Source: Symsagittifera roscoffensis
Lineage: Eukaryota; Xenacoelomorpha; Acoela; Convolutidae
NCBI RefSeq assembly: GCF_963678635.1
Contig: NC_087067.1
Coordinates: 36,039,966 to 36,103,965, forward strand
Length of the DNA: 64,000 nucleotides
Direction of reading: 5' to 3'
In this document: in pieces, positions 46,927-58,345 of the stretch
How the letters are laid out: each line of letters begins with the position of its first letter
Position numbering within the stretch: position 1 is the stretch's first letter
The notes under the pieces: model-generated
What the model saw: only the letters and a program-made list of their open reading frames with translations
What the model was told of the DNA's origin: nothing
The model's database searches: none
Program-made: the position numbers and the translations under genes

Positions 46927-46997
46927 TGATTGCACACAGGCTTGAGTGGGCCCCCCTGCATGATTCGCAGATGCGATAACCACTACTCTTTGGCATC
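46927..46997 (-). pseudogene. tRNA-like element, class F
   Basis: 71 nt. The C/G run GGGCCCCCC replaces the T arm and the B box is absent. The D arm is as in class C. Confidence 0.78.
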
Positions 46998-47717
46998 TAT
47001 AGGAATGCAAAGTTTTAAAGATTCGGAATCAGTGGTCAAATGGCATGTGTTAGGAGTTTGCATCAGTGCAACTTTAATTGCTAAAAAAGTGGCTTTATCG
47101 GGATCCGAGGTTTTAATATTTAGTACTCTTGAACTCCGTGAATACTCCGTATAAGTGTTTCTTCAAGGCAGAGAGAAAGGTAGGTATCTATTTCAATCAG
47201 GCCTGGATTTGTTTTTTGACGTTTTTCAATGCAAAATTGGGAGCGTAACTTTCTGTAAAACACTCGACTTCGATGTTGAAACAACCTAAGCTATTTTCAA
47301 CTAACTACAGGGTTGACCTCAGTTAATCTTGCGCTACGTTTTTTGTAAAAACTGTTCGATTAACGGAACGTATTTTTTTGTTTTTTTTTTGCTTAAATTT
47401 TTTCTGATCGTTGCCCTCTCACACTTGAAAAAACAATTCGAAATGTAATATTAGGTTTAAAAGCTTGGAACTGAGTATCATTTCGCATTTGAAGATGTGA
47501 ATTGTTAATTTTCATTTCATGAGGTTGTTGGTTCAGCGAGAAATTGAATAACAAATTGTGTTTTGTTATTTTTGTGTAGACGTAATGTTTTTTTTGAAAA
47601 GGTGATCGAAAGGTTTTAATTCATTGTTTAAAGCTTCTTGTGTCAAAGAAGATTTTGATTGGTTTTTCGTTTTCGACTTAGTGAAAAAAACGCAAAAAAT
47701 GTCAAACGGTAAAAAAC

Positions 47718-47790
47718 TGCTGCCACCCAGGCTTGAACTGGGGACCTTCTGCGTGTGTGGCAGATGTGATAACCTCTACACCATGGCACC
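47718..47790 (-). pseudogene. tRNA-Val-like, class A, anticodon loop CACACAC
   Basis: The loop has lost U33 and AAC (it reads CACACAC). T71 is G and the D loop has AGAGG. The T arm is perfect. Confidence 0.82.
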
Positions 47791-48477
47791 TATTAGATTG
47801 CATAGATTTTTAGATTCGGAATCAGTGGTCAAGTAGCATTTGTTAATAGTTTGCATAATCGAAACTTTGTTTGCTATAGAAAAAGTGGGTTCATCAAGAT
47901 TCGAGGTTGAATTGTAAAAATAGGTTTCAAAGCTTCCAAATGAGTGGCATTTTGTTTTTGATAAGAAGAATTGTCAGTTGTCCTTGCATCAGGCTGTTAG
48001 TTTAACATTAAAAAACCAGGGGAAACTATTTTCAACTAAAAACAAGGCTGACTTTAATAAAACTTGCGCTATGTTTTTTTAGCAAGAACTGTTTGTTTGG
48101 TAGAACGTATGTTGGTATGTTGTTAGTTTAGTTGTAGAAAAATACTTTTTTTGCTAAGTTTTTTGATCGTTGCCCTATTAAACTTGAACAAACAGTTTGA
48201 ATTTTAAAAATAGGTTTTTAAGCTTCGAACTGAGTGTCATTTTTCATTTGACAACGTAAATTATTAAATTTTATTGCATGAAGTTGTTGTTCGAGGGAAA
48301 GAAATTATGATTTGATTTTTCTGTGGAGAAGTAAAAGTTTGTGTTGGAACAAAATTTTGCTCAAAAGAATTCAAGTGATTGTCTGAAGTTTTTTGCGTCA
48401 AAGAAGACATTTATTGATTTTAGTCCTCTTGACTCGACTAGTGAAAACAAACGGAGAAACTGTATAACGGTAAAAAG

Positions 48478-48550
48478 TGATTCCACACAGGCTTGAACTG
48501 GGAGTTTCCTGCGTGATTGGCAGATGGGACAACCACTTCACATTGGCACC
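48478..48550 (-). pseudogene. tRNA-like element, class B, TGTGAAGTGG variant
   Basis: Class B with one T-stem/variable change (GGGAGTTT on the plus strand). A T5 run follows. Confidence 0.83.
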
Positions 48551-49285
48551 TATAGGATTGCAAAGCTTTGAAGCTTCGGAATCAGTAGTCAAATGGCATG
48601 TGTTAGGAGTTTCCATCATCGCAACCCTAATTGCTATAAGAAAAGTAGGTTTATCGAGATCCGAGGTTTTAATACTTGGTTCTCTTGAACTCCGTGAATA
48701 ATCCTCATAAATTTTTCTTCATGGCAGAGAAAAGGTAGATATCTTTTTCAGTCAAGGCCATTGTTGTCAACCAAGAAATGTTTTCTGACTTTTTCAATGC
48801 AAAATTGGGAGCGCCACTTACTATAAAACACTCGACTTCGATGTTCAAACACACCTAACCTATTTTCAACTAACTGCATGGTTGACCTCATTAAGACTTG
48901 CGCTACGTTTGTTGTAAAAACTGTTCGATTAATAGAACGTATCTTTTTTTTTTTTACTCAATTGTTTTTGATCGTTCCTCTCTCACACTTGAAAAAACAA
49001 TTTGAAATGTAATATTAGGTTTAAAAGTTGGAACTGAGTATCATTTCGCATTTGAAGATGTGAATTGTTAATTGTCATTTCATGAGGTTGTTGGTTCAGG
49101 GAGAAATTGAATAACAAATTGTGTTTTGTTATTTTTGTGTGGACGGAAATTTTTTTTGAAAAGATGATTGATAGGTTTTAATTCATTGTTTAAAGCTTCC
49201 TGTGTCAAAGAAGATTTTGATTGGTTTTTTTGTTTTCCACTGGACTAGTGAAAAAAAACGCAAAAAATGTCAAACGGTAAAAAAC

Positions 49286-49357
49286 TGTGCCACCCAGGCT
49301 TGAACTTGGGACTTTTTGCGTGTTAGGCAGGTGTGATAACCACTACACCATGGCACC
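49286..49357 (-). pseudogene. tRNA-Val(AAC)-like, class A, 1-nt deletion
   Basis: 72 nt. One acceptor base is deleted (CTGTGCC instead of CTGATGCC). C51 to A and anticodon-stem changes are present. Loop CTAACAC kept. Confidence 0.82.
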
Positions 49358-50036
49358 TATCAGATTGCAGAGATTTTTAGATTCGGAATCAGTGGTCAAG
49401 TGGCATTTGTTAATAGTTTGCATAATCGAAACTTTGTTTGCTATAGAAAAAGTGGGTTCATCAAGATCCGAGGTTGAATTGTAAAAGTAGGTTTCAAAGC
49501 TTCCAATTGAGTAGCATTTTGTTTTTGATAAGAAGAATTGTCAGTTGTCCTTGCATGAGGCTGTTAGTTTAGCGGTAAAAAACCAGGTGAAACTATTTTC
49601 AACTAAAAACAAGGCTGACTTTAATAAAACTTGCGCTATGTTTTTTTTAGCAAGAACTGTTTGTTTGGTAGAACGTATGTTGTTAGTTTAGTTGTAGAAA
49701 AATACTTTTTTTGCTAAGTTTTTTTATCGTTGCCCTATTAAACTTGAACAAACAGTTTGAATTTTAAAAATAGGTTTATAAGTTTCGAACTGAGTGTCAT
49801 TTTTCTTTTGACAAAAAAATTATAAATTTTTATTGCATGAAGTTGTTGTTCGAGGGAAAGAAATTATGATTTGATTTTTCAGTGGAGAACTAAAAATTTG
49901 TGTCGGAACAAAATTTTGCTCAAAATAATTCAAGTGATTGTCTTAAGTTTTTTGTGTCAAAGAAGACATTTATTGATTTTAGTCCTCTTGACTCGACTAG
50001 TGAAAACAAACGGAGAAACTGTATAACGGTAAAAAG

Positions 50037-50109
50037 TGATTCCACACAGGCTTGAACTGGGGGTTTCCTGCGTGATTGGCAGATGGGACAACCACTTCAC
50101 TTTGGCACC
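50037..50109 (-). pseudogene. tRNA-like element, class B, TGTGAAGTGG variant relative
   Basis: Class B body with AAGTGAAGTGG in the A box (the plus strand reads CACTTTGGCACC). Confidence 0.82.
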
Positions 50110-50563
50110 TATAGGATTGCAAAGTTTTGAAGCTTCGGAATCAGTGGTCAAATGGCATGTGTTAGGAGTTTCCATCATTGCAACCCTAATTGCTATAAGA
50201 AAAGTAGGTTTATCGAGAACCGAGGTTTTAATATTTGCTTCTCTTGAACTCCGTAAATAATCCTCATAAATTGTTCTTCATGGCAGAGAAAAGGTAGATA
50301 TTTTTTTCAGTCAGGCCATTGTTGTCAACCAAGAAATGTTTTCTGACTTTTTCAATGCAAAATTGGGAGCGCCACTTTCTATAAAACACTCGACTTCGAT
50401 ATTCAAACAAACCTAAGCTCTTTTCAACTAACTACAGGGTTGACCTCAATAAATCTTGTGCTACGTTTTTTGTAAAAACTGTTCGATTAATGGAACGTAT
50501 CTTTTTTTTTTTTTTTTTGCTTAAATTTTTTCTGATCGTTGCCCTCTCACACTTGAAAAAAAA

Positions 50564-50720
50564 CCATTTGACCACTGATTCCTAATCTTAAATTTATGTT
50601 ATTTCAAAGGTGCTATGGTGTAGTGGTTATCACATCTGCCTATCACTCTGAAGGTCCTCAGTTCAAGCTTTGGTGGCATCAGTTTTTTACCGTTTGACAA
50701 ATTTTGCGTTTCTTTCACTA
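50564..50720. repeat. Micro-inversion of a class A core with its flanks
   Basis: The segment from CCATTTGACCACTG to TTTCTTTCACTA is the reverse complement of a normal class A region. Normal order would be TAGTGAAAGAAACGC, the tRNA, then GGAATCAGTGGTC. The left breakpoint sits in CCATTTGA, which reads as array sequence in both orientations, so microhomology-mediated template switching is a good explanation. Confidence 0.88.
50609..50681 (+). pseudogene. tRNA-Val-like, class A, the only plus-strand copy
   Basis: 73 nt with acceptor GGTGCTA, A box TGGTGTAGTGG and B box AGTTCAAGCTT. Loop CTATCAC keeps U33 but reads ATC, and the 3' half of the anticodon stem is TCTGA with two mismatches. A T6 run follows the 3' end, so its terminator was inverted with it. 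It lies inside the 157-bp micro-inversion. Confidence 0.85.
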
Positions 50721-50856
50721 AACGTTTTTTGAAAAGATGATCGAAAGGTTTTAACTGACTGTTTAAAGCTTCTTTAGCCAAAGAAGATTTTGATTGATTT
50801 TGTGTTTTGGACTGTACTAGTGAAAGAAACGCAAAATTTGTCAAACGGTAAAAAAC

Positions 50857-50929
50857 TGATGCCACCAAGGCTTGAACTGGGGACTTTCTGTGTGTTAGGC
50901 AGATGTGATACCCACTACACCATGTCACC
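50857..50929 (-). pseudogene. tRNA-Val(AAC)-like, class A, CCAAGG variant
   Basis: Adds C6 to A (acceptor mismatch) and GGGTATC in the D arm to the CCAAGG lesions. It faces the inverted copy at 50609, so the two could form a snapback of about 73 paired bases with a 175-base loop. Confidence 0.82.
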
Positions 50930-51608
50930 TATGAGATTACATAGATTTAAGATTAGGAATCAGTGGTCAAGTGGTGTTTTTTTAGGAGTAAGCATAATCG
51001 CAGTTTTGTTTGCTATAGAAAAAGGGGGTTTTATTAAGATCTGAGGTTGAATTGTAAGAACAGGTTTCAAGGCTTCGAAATGAGTGGCATTTTGTTTTTG
51101 ATAAAAAAATTGTTAATTGTCATTGCATGAGGTTGTTGGTCCAGGAAGAGAAACTAGGGAACGATTTTTTCCAACATTTACAAGGCTGAATTTAGTAAAC
51201 CTTGCGCTATGGTTTTTCTAGTAAGAACTGCTTGAATAGTAGAAAGTATGTTGTTAGTTTAATTGTAGGAGGATATCTTCTACTTTTTTGCTTATTTTTT
51301 CGATCGTTGCCCTATCACGCTTCAACAAACTGATTGAATTGTAAAAATAGGTTTATAAGCTTCGAACTTACTGTCAATTTGCCTTTGATGAAATAAATTG
51401 TTTATTGTCATTGCGTGAAGTTGTTGGTCCAGGGAGAGAAAGTATGTTTTGATATTTCTGTGGAGATGGAAAACTATAATTTTTTAGCAAAACTTTGCTC
51501 AAAAGGTTTGATTGGAGCTTCTTGTGTCAAGGAAGATATTGATTGGTATTGTGTTTTTGACTCGACTAGTGAAAACAAAAAGAACAATCGTATAACGGTT
51601 TAAAAAAA

Positions 51609-51681
51609 TGATTGCACACAGGCTTCAACTGGGGATTTTCTGCGTGATTGGCAGATGCGATAACCACTACTCCTTGGCACC
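51609..51681 (-). pseudogene. tRNA-like element, class G (single copy)
   Basis: 73 nt hybrid. The 3' acceptor strand resembles F (GTGTGCAATCA), the T stem resembles A (CCCCAGTTGAAGCC, with C56 to G), and the D arm and acceptor 5' strand resemble C/H (AAGGAGTAGTGG). The loop is CAATCAC. It looks like an F/A recombinant, and suggests what F may have looked like before its B box was lost. Confidence 0.75.
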
Positions 51682-52295
51682 TATAGAATTGCAAACTTTT
51701 AAAGACTCGGAATCAGTGGTCAAGTGGCCTTTAATAGGAGTTTGCATAATCGCACTTTGTTTGCTATAGAAAAAGTGGTTTTCATCAAGATCTGAGGTTG
51801 AATTGTAAAAATAGGTTTCATAGCTTCGATTTGAGTGTCATTTTCTTTTTGATAAAAAAAAATATTTTAATTGTCATTGCATGAGGTTGTTGGTCCAGGG
51901 AGAGAAACTAGGGAAATCTTTTTCAAATAATTACAAGGCTGAACTAAGTAAACCTTGCGCTATGGTTTCTTAGCAAGAACTGTTTGTTTAGTAGAACGTA
52001 TATTGTTAGTTTAATTGTAGTAGAATATCTTTTACTTTTTTGCTTATTTTTTCGATCATTGCCCTATCACGCTTGAACAAACTGATTGAATTGTGAAAAT
52101 AGGTTTATAAGCTTCGAACTGACTGTCATTTTGCATTTCATAAATAATTGTTTGTTTTCATTCTATGAAATTGTTGATCCAGGGAGAGAAACTATGTTTT
52201 GATATTTCTGGAAGAAAAAGTATGTTTTTTAAAAAAATTTCGCTCAAAGGTTTCTAGTGAAAACAAACGGAGAAATCGTTTTACGGTAGAAAAAT

Positions 52296-52372
52296 TGATT
52301 CCACACAGGCTTGCTTGTGCTGGAGGCCTCCTGTGTGATTCGCAGATGCGATAAGCACTACTCCTTAGCACT
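52296..52372 (-). pseudogene. tRNA-like element, class C, 4-nt insertion
   Basis: 77 nt. CTTG is duplicated in the T loop (GGCTTGCTTGTGCTGG on the plus strand) and the D loop has AGTGCTTATC. The same rare insertion occurs at 61088, which is evidence for sequence exchange between the two places. Confidence 0.83.
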
Positions 52373-52515
52373 TATAGGATTGCAAAGTTATGAAGATTCG
52401 GAATCAATGGTCAAATGGCATGTGTTAGGAGTTTGTGTGAAAGAAGATTATGATTGGTTTTGTGTTTTTGACTGGACTATGGAAAAAACCTGGAAATTGT
52501 CAAACGGTAAAAAAC

Positions 52516-52588
52516 TGAAGCCACCCAGGCGTGAACTGGGGACATTATGTGTGTTAGACAGATGTGAGAACCACTACACTATATCAAC
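52516..52588 (-). pseudogene. tRNA-Val(AAC)-like, class D
   Basis: AAC and U33 kept. The acceptor and A box carry extra changes (GTTGATATAGTGTAGTGG), and ATTATGTG on the plus strand opens an anticodon-stem pair. Confidence 0.8.
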
Positions 52589-53255
52589 TATGAGATTGCA
52601 TAGATTTTAGGATTAGGAAGCAGTGGTCAAGTGGCATTTGTTAAGAGTTTTCATCATCGCAACTTTGTTTGCTATCGAAAAAGTGGTTTTTATCAAGATC
52701 CGAGCTTGAATTGTAAAAATAGGTCTTAAAGCTTCTAAATGAGCGGAATTTTTTTTCTGATAAAAAGAATTGTTAATTGACCTTGCATGAGTTTGTTGGT
52801 CCAGGAACACAGAAAAACAGGGAAAGCTATTTCCAACTAATTGCAAGACTGACCTTAGTAAACCTTGCGGTATGTTTTTTAGTAAGAATTGTTTGTTTAT
52901 TAGAACTCATGTTGTTAGTTTAGTTGCAGAAAAACAACTTTTATTTTTTTGCTTGTTTTTTCGATCGTTGCCCTATTACGCTTAAACAAACTGTTTGAAT
53001 TGTAAAAATAGGTTTTAAAGCTTCGAACTGACTGTCATTTTGCATTTGGTAAAGTAAGTTGATATTTTTCAATGCATGAAGTTGTTGGTCCAGGGAGAGA
53101 AATTATGTTTTGATATTTCTGTGGAGAAGGAAAAGTATGTTTTTAAAAACTTTTGCTCAAATTGTTTCAAGTGATTGTTTGAAGCTTCTTGTGTCTTTGT
53201 GTTTTTGACTCGACTAGTGAAAACAAACGGAGAAATCGTATAACTGTAAAAAAAA

Positions 53256-53326
53256 TGATTCCACAGGCTTGTACTGGAGGCCTCTTGGGTGATTCGCAGT
53301 TGCGATAACCACTACTCCTTGGCACT
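53256..53326 (-). pseudogene. tRNA-like element, class C2
   Basis: 71 nt C2 body with GGAGGCC (instead of GAAGGCC) on the plus strand. A T7 run follows. Confidence 0.8.
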
Positions 53327-53749
53327 TATAGGATTTCAAAAATATAAAGATTCGGAGTCAGTGGTCAAATGGCACGTGTTAAGAGTTTGCATTATCTGAA
53401 TTTGAAATATCTTTTTGTTTTTTTTTTGAATAGTTTTTTTTTATCGTTGCCCCTCTCACACTTGAACAAACAATTTGAAATGTAATATTAGGTTTAAAAG
53501 CTTAGAACTGAGTATCATTTCGAATTTGAAGAAGTGAATTGCTAAATGTCATTTCATGAGGTTGTTAGCTCAGGGAGAAAATTTCCGTTTGATTATTTTT
53601 GTGAAGATGGAAAATTTTTTATTTGAAATGATGACCAAAAGGTTTGAATTGATTGCTTAATGTTTTTTGTATCAGAGAAAATTTTGATTGGTTTGGTGCT
53701 TTTGACTTGACAAGATAAAAAAACGCAGAAATTCTCAAACGGTAAAAAC

Positions 53750-53822
53750 CGTTGCCACCCAGGGTTGAACTCGGGACCTTCTGTGTGGTAGCCCGATGTG
53801 ATAACCACTACACGATGGATTA
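53750..53822 (-). pseudogene. tRNA-like element, class E, ACC in the loop
   Basis: Loop CTACCAC. The anticodon stem is TCGGG with ACAGA (two clashes). B box GAGTTCAACCC intact. The A box is changed (ATCGTGTAGTGG). Confidence 0.8.
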
Positions 53823-54500
53823 TATAAGATTGCATATACTTTAAGATTCGGAACCAGTGTTCAAGAGGCATTTGTTAAGAGTTGGCGTCATTGCAGCTTT
53901 GTTTGCCAAAGAAGAATTAGTTTTCATCAAAATTCGAGGTTGAATTGTGAAAATAGGATTCAAAGCTTCGAAATGAGTTGCATTTCGTTTTGATAAGAAG
54001 AACTGTTAATTGTCCTTGAATGAGGTTGTTGGTCCAGGGAGAGAAACTAGGGAACGATTTTTTCAATGAATTACAAGGCTGAACTTAGTAAACCTTGCGC
54101 TATGGTTTTTTAGTAAGAACTGTTTGAATAGTAGAAAGTATGTTGTTAGTTTAATTGTAGGAGGATATCTTTTACTTTTTTGCTTTTTTTTTCGATCGTT
54201 GCCCTATCACGCTTGAACAAACTGATTGAATTGTAAAAATAGGTTTATAAGCTTCGAACTTACTGTCAATTTGCCTTTGATAAAGTAAATTGTTTATTGT
54301 CATTGCGTGAAGTTGTTTGTCCAGGGAAAGAAATTATGTTTTGATTTTTCCGTGGAGATGGAAAACTATAATTTTTTAGCAAAACTTTGCTCAAAAGGTT
54401 TGATTGGAGCTTCTTGTGTCAAAGAAGATATTGATTGGTTTTGTGTTTTTGACTCGACTAGTGAAAACAAAAAGAAAAATCGTATAACGGTTTAAAAAAA

Positions 54501-54571
54501 TGATTGCACACAGGCTTGAGTGGGCCCCCCTGCGTGATTCGCAGATGCGATAACCACTACTCTTTGGCATC
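54501..54571 (-). pseudogene. tRNA-like element, class F
   Basis: 71 nt with the GGGCCCCCC run in place of the T arm. The sequence is the same as 46927 apart from the anticodon region (CTGCGTG). Confidence 0.78.
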
Positions 54572-55325
54572 TATAGGATTGCAACGTTTTAAAGATTCGG
54601 ATTCAGTGGTCAAATGGCATGTGTTAGGAGTTTGCATCATTACAACTTTAATTGCTAAAAAAAGTGGCTTTATCGAGACCCGAGGTTTTAATATTTAGTA
54701 CTCTTGAACTCCATGAATACTCCTTATAAGTTTTTCTTCAAGGCAGAGAGAAAGGTAGGTATCTATTTCAATCAGGCCTGGATTTGTTTTCTGACGTTTT
54801 TCAATGCAAAACTGGGAGCGTAACTTTCTGGAAAACACTCGATTTCGATGTTGAAACAACCTAAACTATTTTTTAACTATCTAAAATTGACCTTAGTAAA
54901 TCTTGCGCTAGGTTTTTGTAAAAACTATTCGATTAGTAGAACGTATGTTGTTAGTTTAGTTGTAGCAGAATAGCTTTTTTAGTTTTTTTTTGCTTAATTT
55001 TGTTTGATCGCTGCCCTCTCACACTTGAAAAAGCAATTTGAATTATAATATTAGGTTTAAAAGCTCAGAACTGAATATCATTTCGAATTTGAAGATGTGA
55101 ATTGTTAATTGTCATTTCATGAGGTTGTTGGTTCAGGGAGAAATCGAATAACAAATTGTGTTTTTTTTTACTTTTGTGTAGACAGAAAATTTGTTTTTTG
55201 AAAAGATGATCGAAATGTTTTAATTGATTGTTTAAAACTTCTTGTGTCAAAGAAGAATTTGGTTGGTTTTGTGTTTTTGACTGGACTAGTGAAAAAAAAC
55301 GCAAAAATTGTCAAACGGTAAAATC

Positions 55326-55398
55326 TGATGCCACCCAGACTTGAACTGGGGACGTTTTGCGCCTTAGGCGGATTTGATAACCACTACACCTTGGCACC
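55326..55398 (-). pseudogene. tRNA-like element, A-derived, AAG in the loop
   Basis: 73 nt with intact acceptor (GGTGCCA with TGGCATC). Loop CTAAGGC keeps U33 but the triplet is AAG, a leucine anticodon. The anticodon stem TCCGC with GCAAA has two clashes, the T stem keeps GTTCAAG, and the A box is AGGTGTAGTGG. Only T4 of the T-run remains directly 3' of it. The most divergent A copy with readable anticodon. Confidence 0.8.
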
Positions 55399-55832
55399 TT
55401 TGAGATTAAACAGATGTTAAGATCAGTGGTCAAGTGGTTTTTTAGTACGAACTGTTTGTTTAGTGGAGCGTATGTTGTTAGTTTAATTGTAGTAGAACAT
55501 ATTTTATTTTTTTGCTTATTTTTTCGATCGTTGCCCTATCACGCTTGAACAAAATAATTGAATTGTGAAAATAGGTTTATAAGCTTCGAACTGACTGTCA
55601 TTTTGCATTTCATAAAGTAAATGTTAGTTTTCATTGTTTGAAGTTGTTGATCCAGGAAGAGAAATTATGTTTCGATATTTCTGGAAGGAAAAGTATGTTT
55701 TTTAAAAAAAATCGCTCAAAAGGTTTCAAGTGGTTGTTTGAAGCTTCTTGTGTCGAAGAAGATTTTGTTTCATTTGTGTTTTTGCCTCGACTAGTGAAAA
55801 CAAACGGAGAAATCGTATTACGGCAGAAAAAT

Positions 55833-55905
55833 TGATTCCACACAGGCTTGTACTGGAGGCCTCCTGCGTGATTCGCAGATGCGATAACCACTATTCCTTA
55901 GCACT
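55833..55905 (-). pseudogene. tRNA-like element, class C
   Basis: Class C body with AGGAATAGTGG in the A box, as at 43835. The 4-nt insertion of 52296 is absent. Confidence 0.8.
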
Positions 55906-56285
55906 TATAGGATTGCAAAGTTATAAAGATTCGGAATCAATAATCAAATGGCATGTGTTAGGAGTTTCCATCATCGCAACTCTATTTGCCAAAGAAAAAA
56001 TGGGTTTATAGAGATCCGAGGTTTAAATTTTTGGTTCTCTTGAACTCCGTGAATACTTCTTATAAGTTTCTCTTCAAGGCAGAGAATAAGTATATTGTGT
56101 TTGTTATTAGAATAAATTGTGTTATGTTGTTTTTGTGAAGACGGAAAATATCTTTTTTGAAACGATGATCAAAAGGTGTTAATTGACTGCTTAAAGCTTC
56201 TTGTGTGAAAGAAGATTATGATTGATTTTGTGTTTTGACTAGACTATGGAAAAAACCTAGAAATTGTCAAACGGTAAAAAAAAAC

Positions 56286-56358
56286 TGAAGCCACCCAGGC
56301 GTGAACTGGGGACATTCTGTGTGTTGGACAGATGTGAGAACCACTACACCATGTCAAC
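56286..56358 (-). pseudogene. tRNA-Val(AAC)-like, class D, loop CCAACAC
   Basis: U33 to C (the plus strand reads GTGTTGGACAG). Anticodon AAC and a paired anticodon stem remain. Same change at 61545. Confidence 0.8.
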
Positions 56359-57045
56359 TATGAGATTGCATAAATTTTAGGATTAGGAAGCAGTGGTCAA
56401 GTGGCATTTGTTAAGAGTTTTCATCATCTCAACTTTGTTTGCTATCGAAAAAGTGGTTTTTATCAAGATCCGAGCTTGAATTGTAAAAATAGGTTACAAA
56501 GCTTCTAAATGAGTGGAATTTTGTTACTGATAAAAAAAAATTGTTAATTGACCTTGCATGAGGTTGTTGGTCCAGGGACATTAAAAAAAACAGGGAAAGC
56601 TATTTCCAACTAATTGCAAGACTGACCTTAGTAAATCTTGCGGTATGTTTTTTAGTAAGAATTGTTTGTTTAGTAGAACTCATGTTGTTAGTTTAGTTGC
56701 AGAAAAATATCTTTTATTTTTTTGCTTTTTTTATCGTTTCCCTATCACGCTTAAACAAACTGTTTGAATTGGAAAAATAGGTTTTAAAGCTTCGAACTGA
56801 CTGTCATTTTGCATTTGATAAAGTAAGTTGTTATTTTTCAATGCATGAAGTTGTTGGTCTAGAGAGAGACATTATGTTTTGATATTTCTGTGGAGAAGGA
56901 AAAATATGTTTTTAAAAGATTTTGCTCAAATTGTTTCAAGTGATTGTTTGAAGCTTCTTGTGTCGAAGAAGATAATGATTGGTTTTGTGTTTTGACTCGA
57001 CTAGTGAAAACAAACGGAGAAATCGTATAAATTTTTTTAAAAAAA

Positions 57046-57116
57046 CGATTCCACAGGCTTGTGCTGGAGGCCTCTTGGGTGATTCGCAGTTGCGATAACC
57101 ACTACTCCTTGGCACT
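57046..57116 (-). pseudogene. tRNA-like element, class C2, G73
   Basis: 71 nt. The discriminator is changed (CGATTCC on the plus strand) and the 3' flank is TTTTTTTAAAAAAATTT in transcript order, a small palindrome made from the terminator run. Confidence 0.8.
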
Positions 57117-57534
57117 TATAGGATTTCAAAAATATAAAGATTCGGAATTAGTGGTCAAATGGCATGTGTTAGGAGTTTGCATTATCTGAATTTGAAATAT
57201 CTTTTTGTTTTTTTGAATAGTTTTTTTTATCGTTGCCCCTCTCACACTTGAACAAACAATTTGAAGTGTAATATTAGTTTTAGAAGCTTAGAACTGAGAA
57301 TCATTTCGAATTTGAAGAAGTGAATTGCTAAATGTCATTTCATGAGGTTGTTAGCTCAGGGAGAAAATTTCCGTTTGATTATTTTTGTGAAGATGGAAAA
57401 TTTTTTATTTGAAATGATGACCAAAAGGTTTTAATTGATTGCTTAAAGCTTTTGTATTAGAGAAAAATTTGATTGGTTTTGTGCTTTTGACTTGACAAGA
57501 TAAAAAAACGCAGATATTATCAAACGGTAAAAAC

Positions 57535-57607
57535 CGTTGCCACCCAGGGTTGAACTCGGGACCTTTTGTGTGGTAGATCGATGTGATAACCACTACACCA
57601 TGGAATA
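57535..57607 (-). pseudogene. tRNA-like element, class E, ACC in the loop
   Basis: Loop CTACCAC. The anticodon stem is altered (TCGAT with ACAAA). B box intact. Confidence 0.79.
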
Positions 57608-58272
57608 TATAAGATTGCATATACTTTAAGATCCGGAATCAGTGGCCAAGTGGCATTTGTTAAGAGTTTGCGTCATTGCAGCTTTGTTTGCCAAAGAAGA
57701 ATTAGGTTTCATCAAGATCCGAGGTTGAATTGTGAAAATAGGATTCAAAGCTTCGAAATGAGTTGCGTTTTGTTTTTGATAAGAAGAACTGTGAATTTTC
57801 CTTGCATGAGGTTGTAGGTTCAGGGAGAAAAACCAGGGAAAGCTATTTTCCTTTAATTCCAAGACTGACTTTAGTAAACATTGCGGTATGCTTTTTTAGT
57901 AAGAACTGTTTGTTTAGTAGAACGTATATTGTTAATTTAGTTGTAGAATATCTTTTAGTTTTTTTCCGTCTATTTTTTCGATCGTTGCCCCATCACGCTT
58001 GAACAAACTGTTTGAATTGTAAAAATTGATTGATAGACTTCAAACTGAATGTCGTTTTGCATTTGATAAATAAATTGTTAATTGTCATTGCATGAAGTTG
58101 TTAGTCCAGGGAGATAAATTATGCTTTGATATTTCTGCGGAGGAGGAAAAGTATATTTCTAATCAAAAATTTGCTCAAAAGGTGTAAAGTGATTGTTTGA
58201 AGCTTCTTGTGTCAAAAACGATATTGATGGGTTGTGTGTTTTTGACTCGACTAGTGAAAACAAACGGAAAAA

Positions 58273-58345
58273 TGATTCCACACAGGCTTGTATTGGAGGC
58301 CTCCTGCGTGACTCACAGATGCGATAACCACTACTCCTTGGCACC
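58273..58345 (-). pseudogene. tRNA-like element, class H (type copy)
   Basis: 73 nt, closest to class C but with acceptor GGTGCCA as in A and B, T loop TACAAGC and loop GAGTCAC. The normal ATCGTATAACGG spacer is missing 3' of it, so the terminator is TTTTTCC directly abutting. Confidence 0.79.

Larger units (their letters stand above)
41771..47280. repeat. tRNA-derived satellite array, block V (F, C, D, C2, E units)
   Basis: Order by position: F 41785, C 42533, D 42984, C 43835, D 44286, C2 45029, E 45520, C2 46286, F 46927. The C-D dimer is 1,302 bp here, against 1,306 bp in block III. E is followed by a second C2 before F, so the ancestral order is disturbed by a local duplication. No protein gene is seen. 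Confidence 0.9.
47281..51600. repeat. tRNA-Val-derived satellite array, block VI (A and B units)
   Basis: A 47718, B 48478, A 49286, B 50037, then a micro-inverted A at 50609 and a direct A at 50857, followed by a CCAAGG-type unit and an F-type left spacer. The dimer period is about 1,560 bp (48478 to 50037 is 1,559), recalling block I. No protein gene is seen. Confidence 0.9.
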
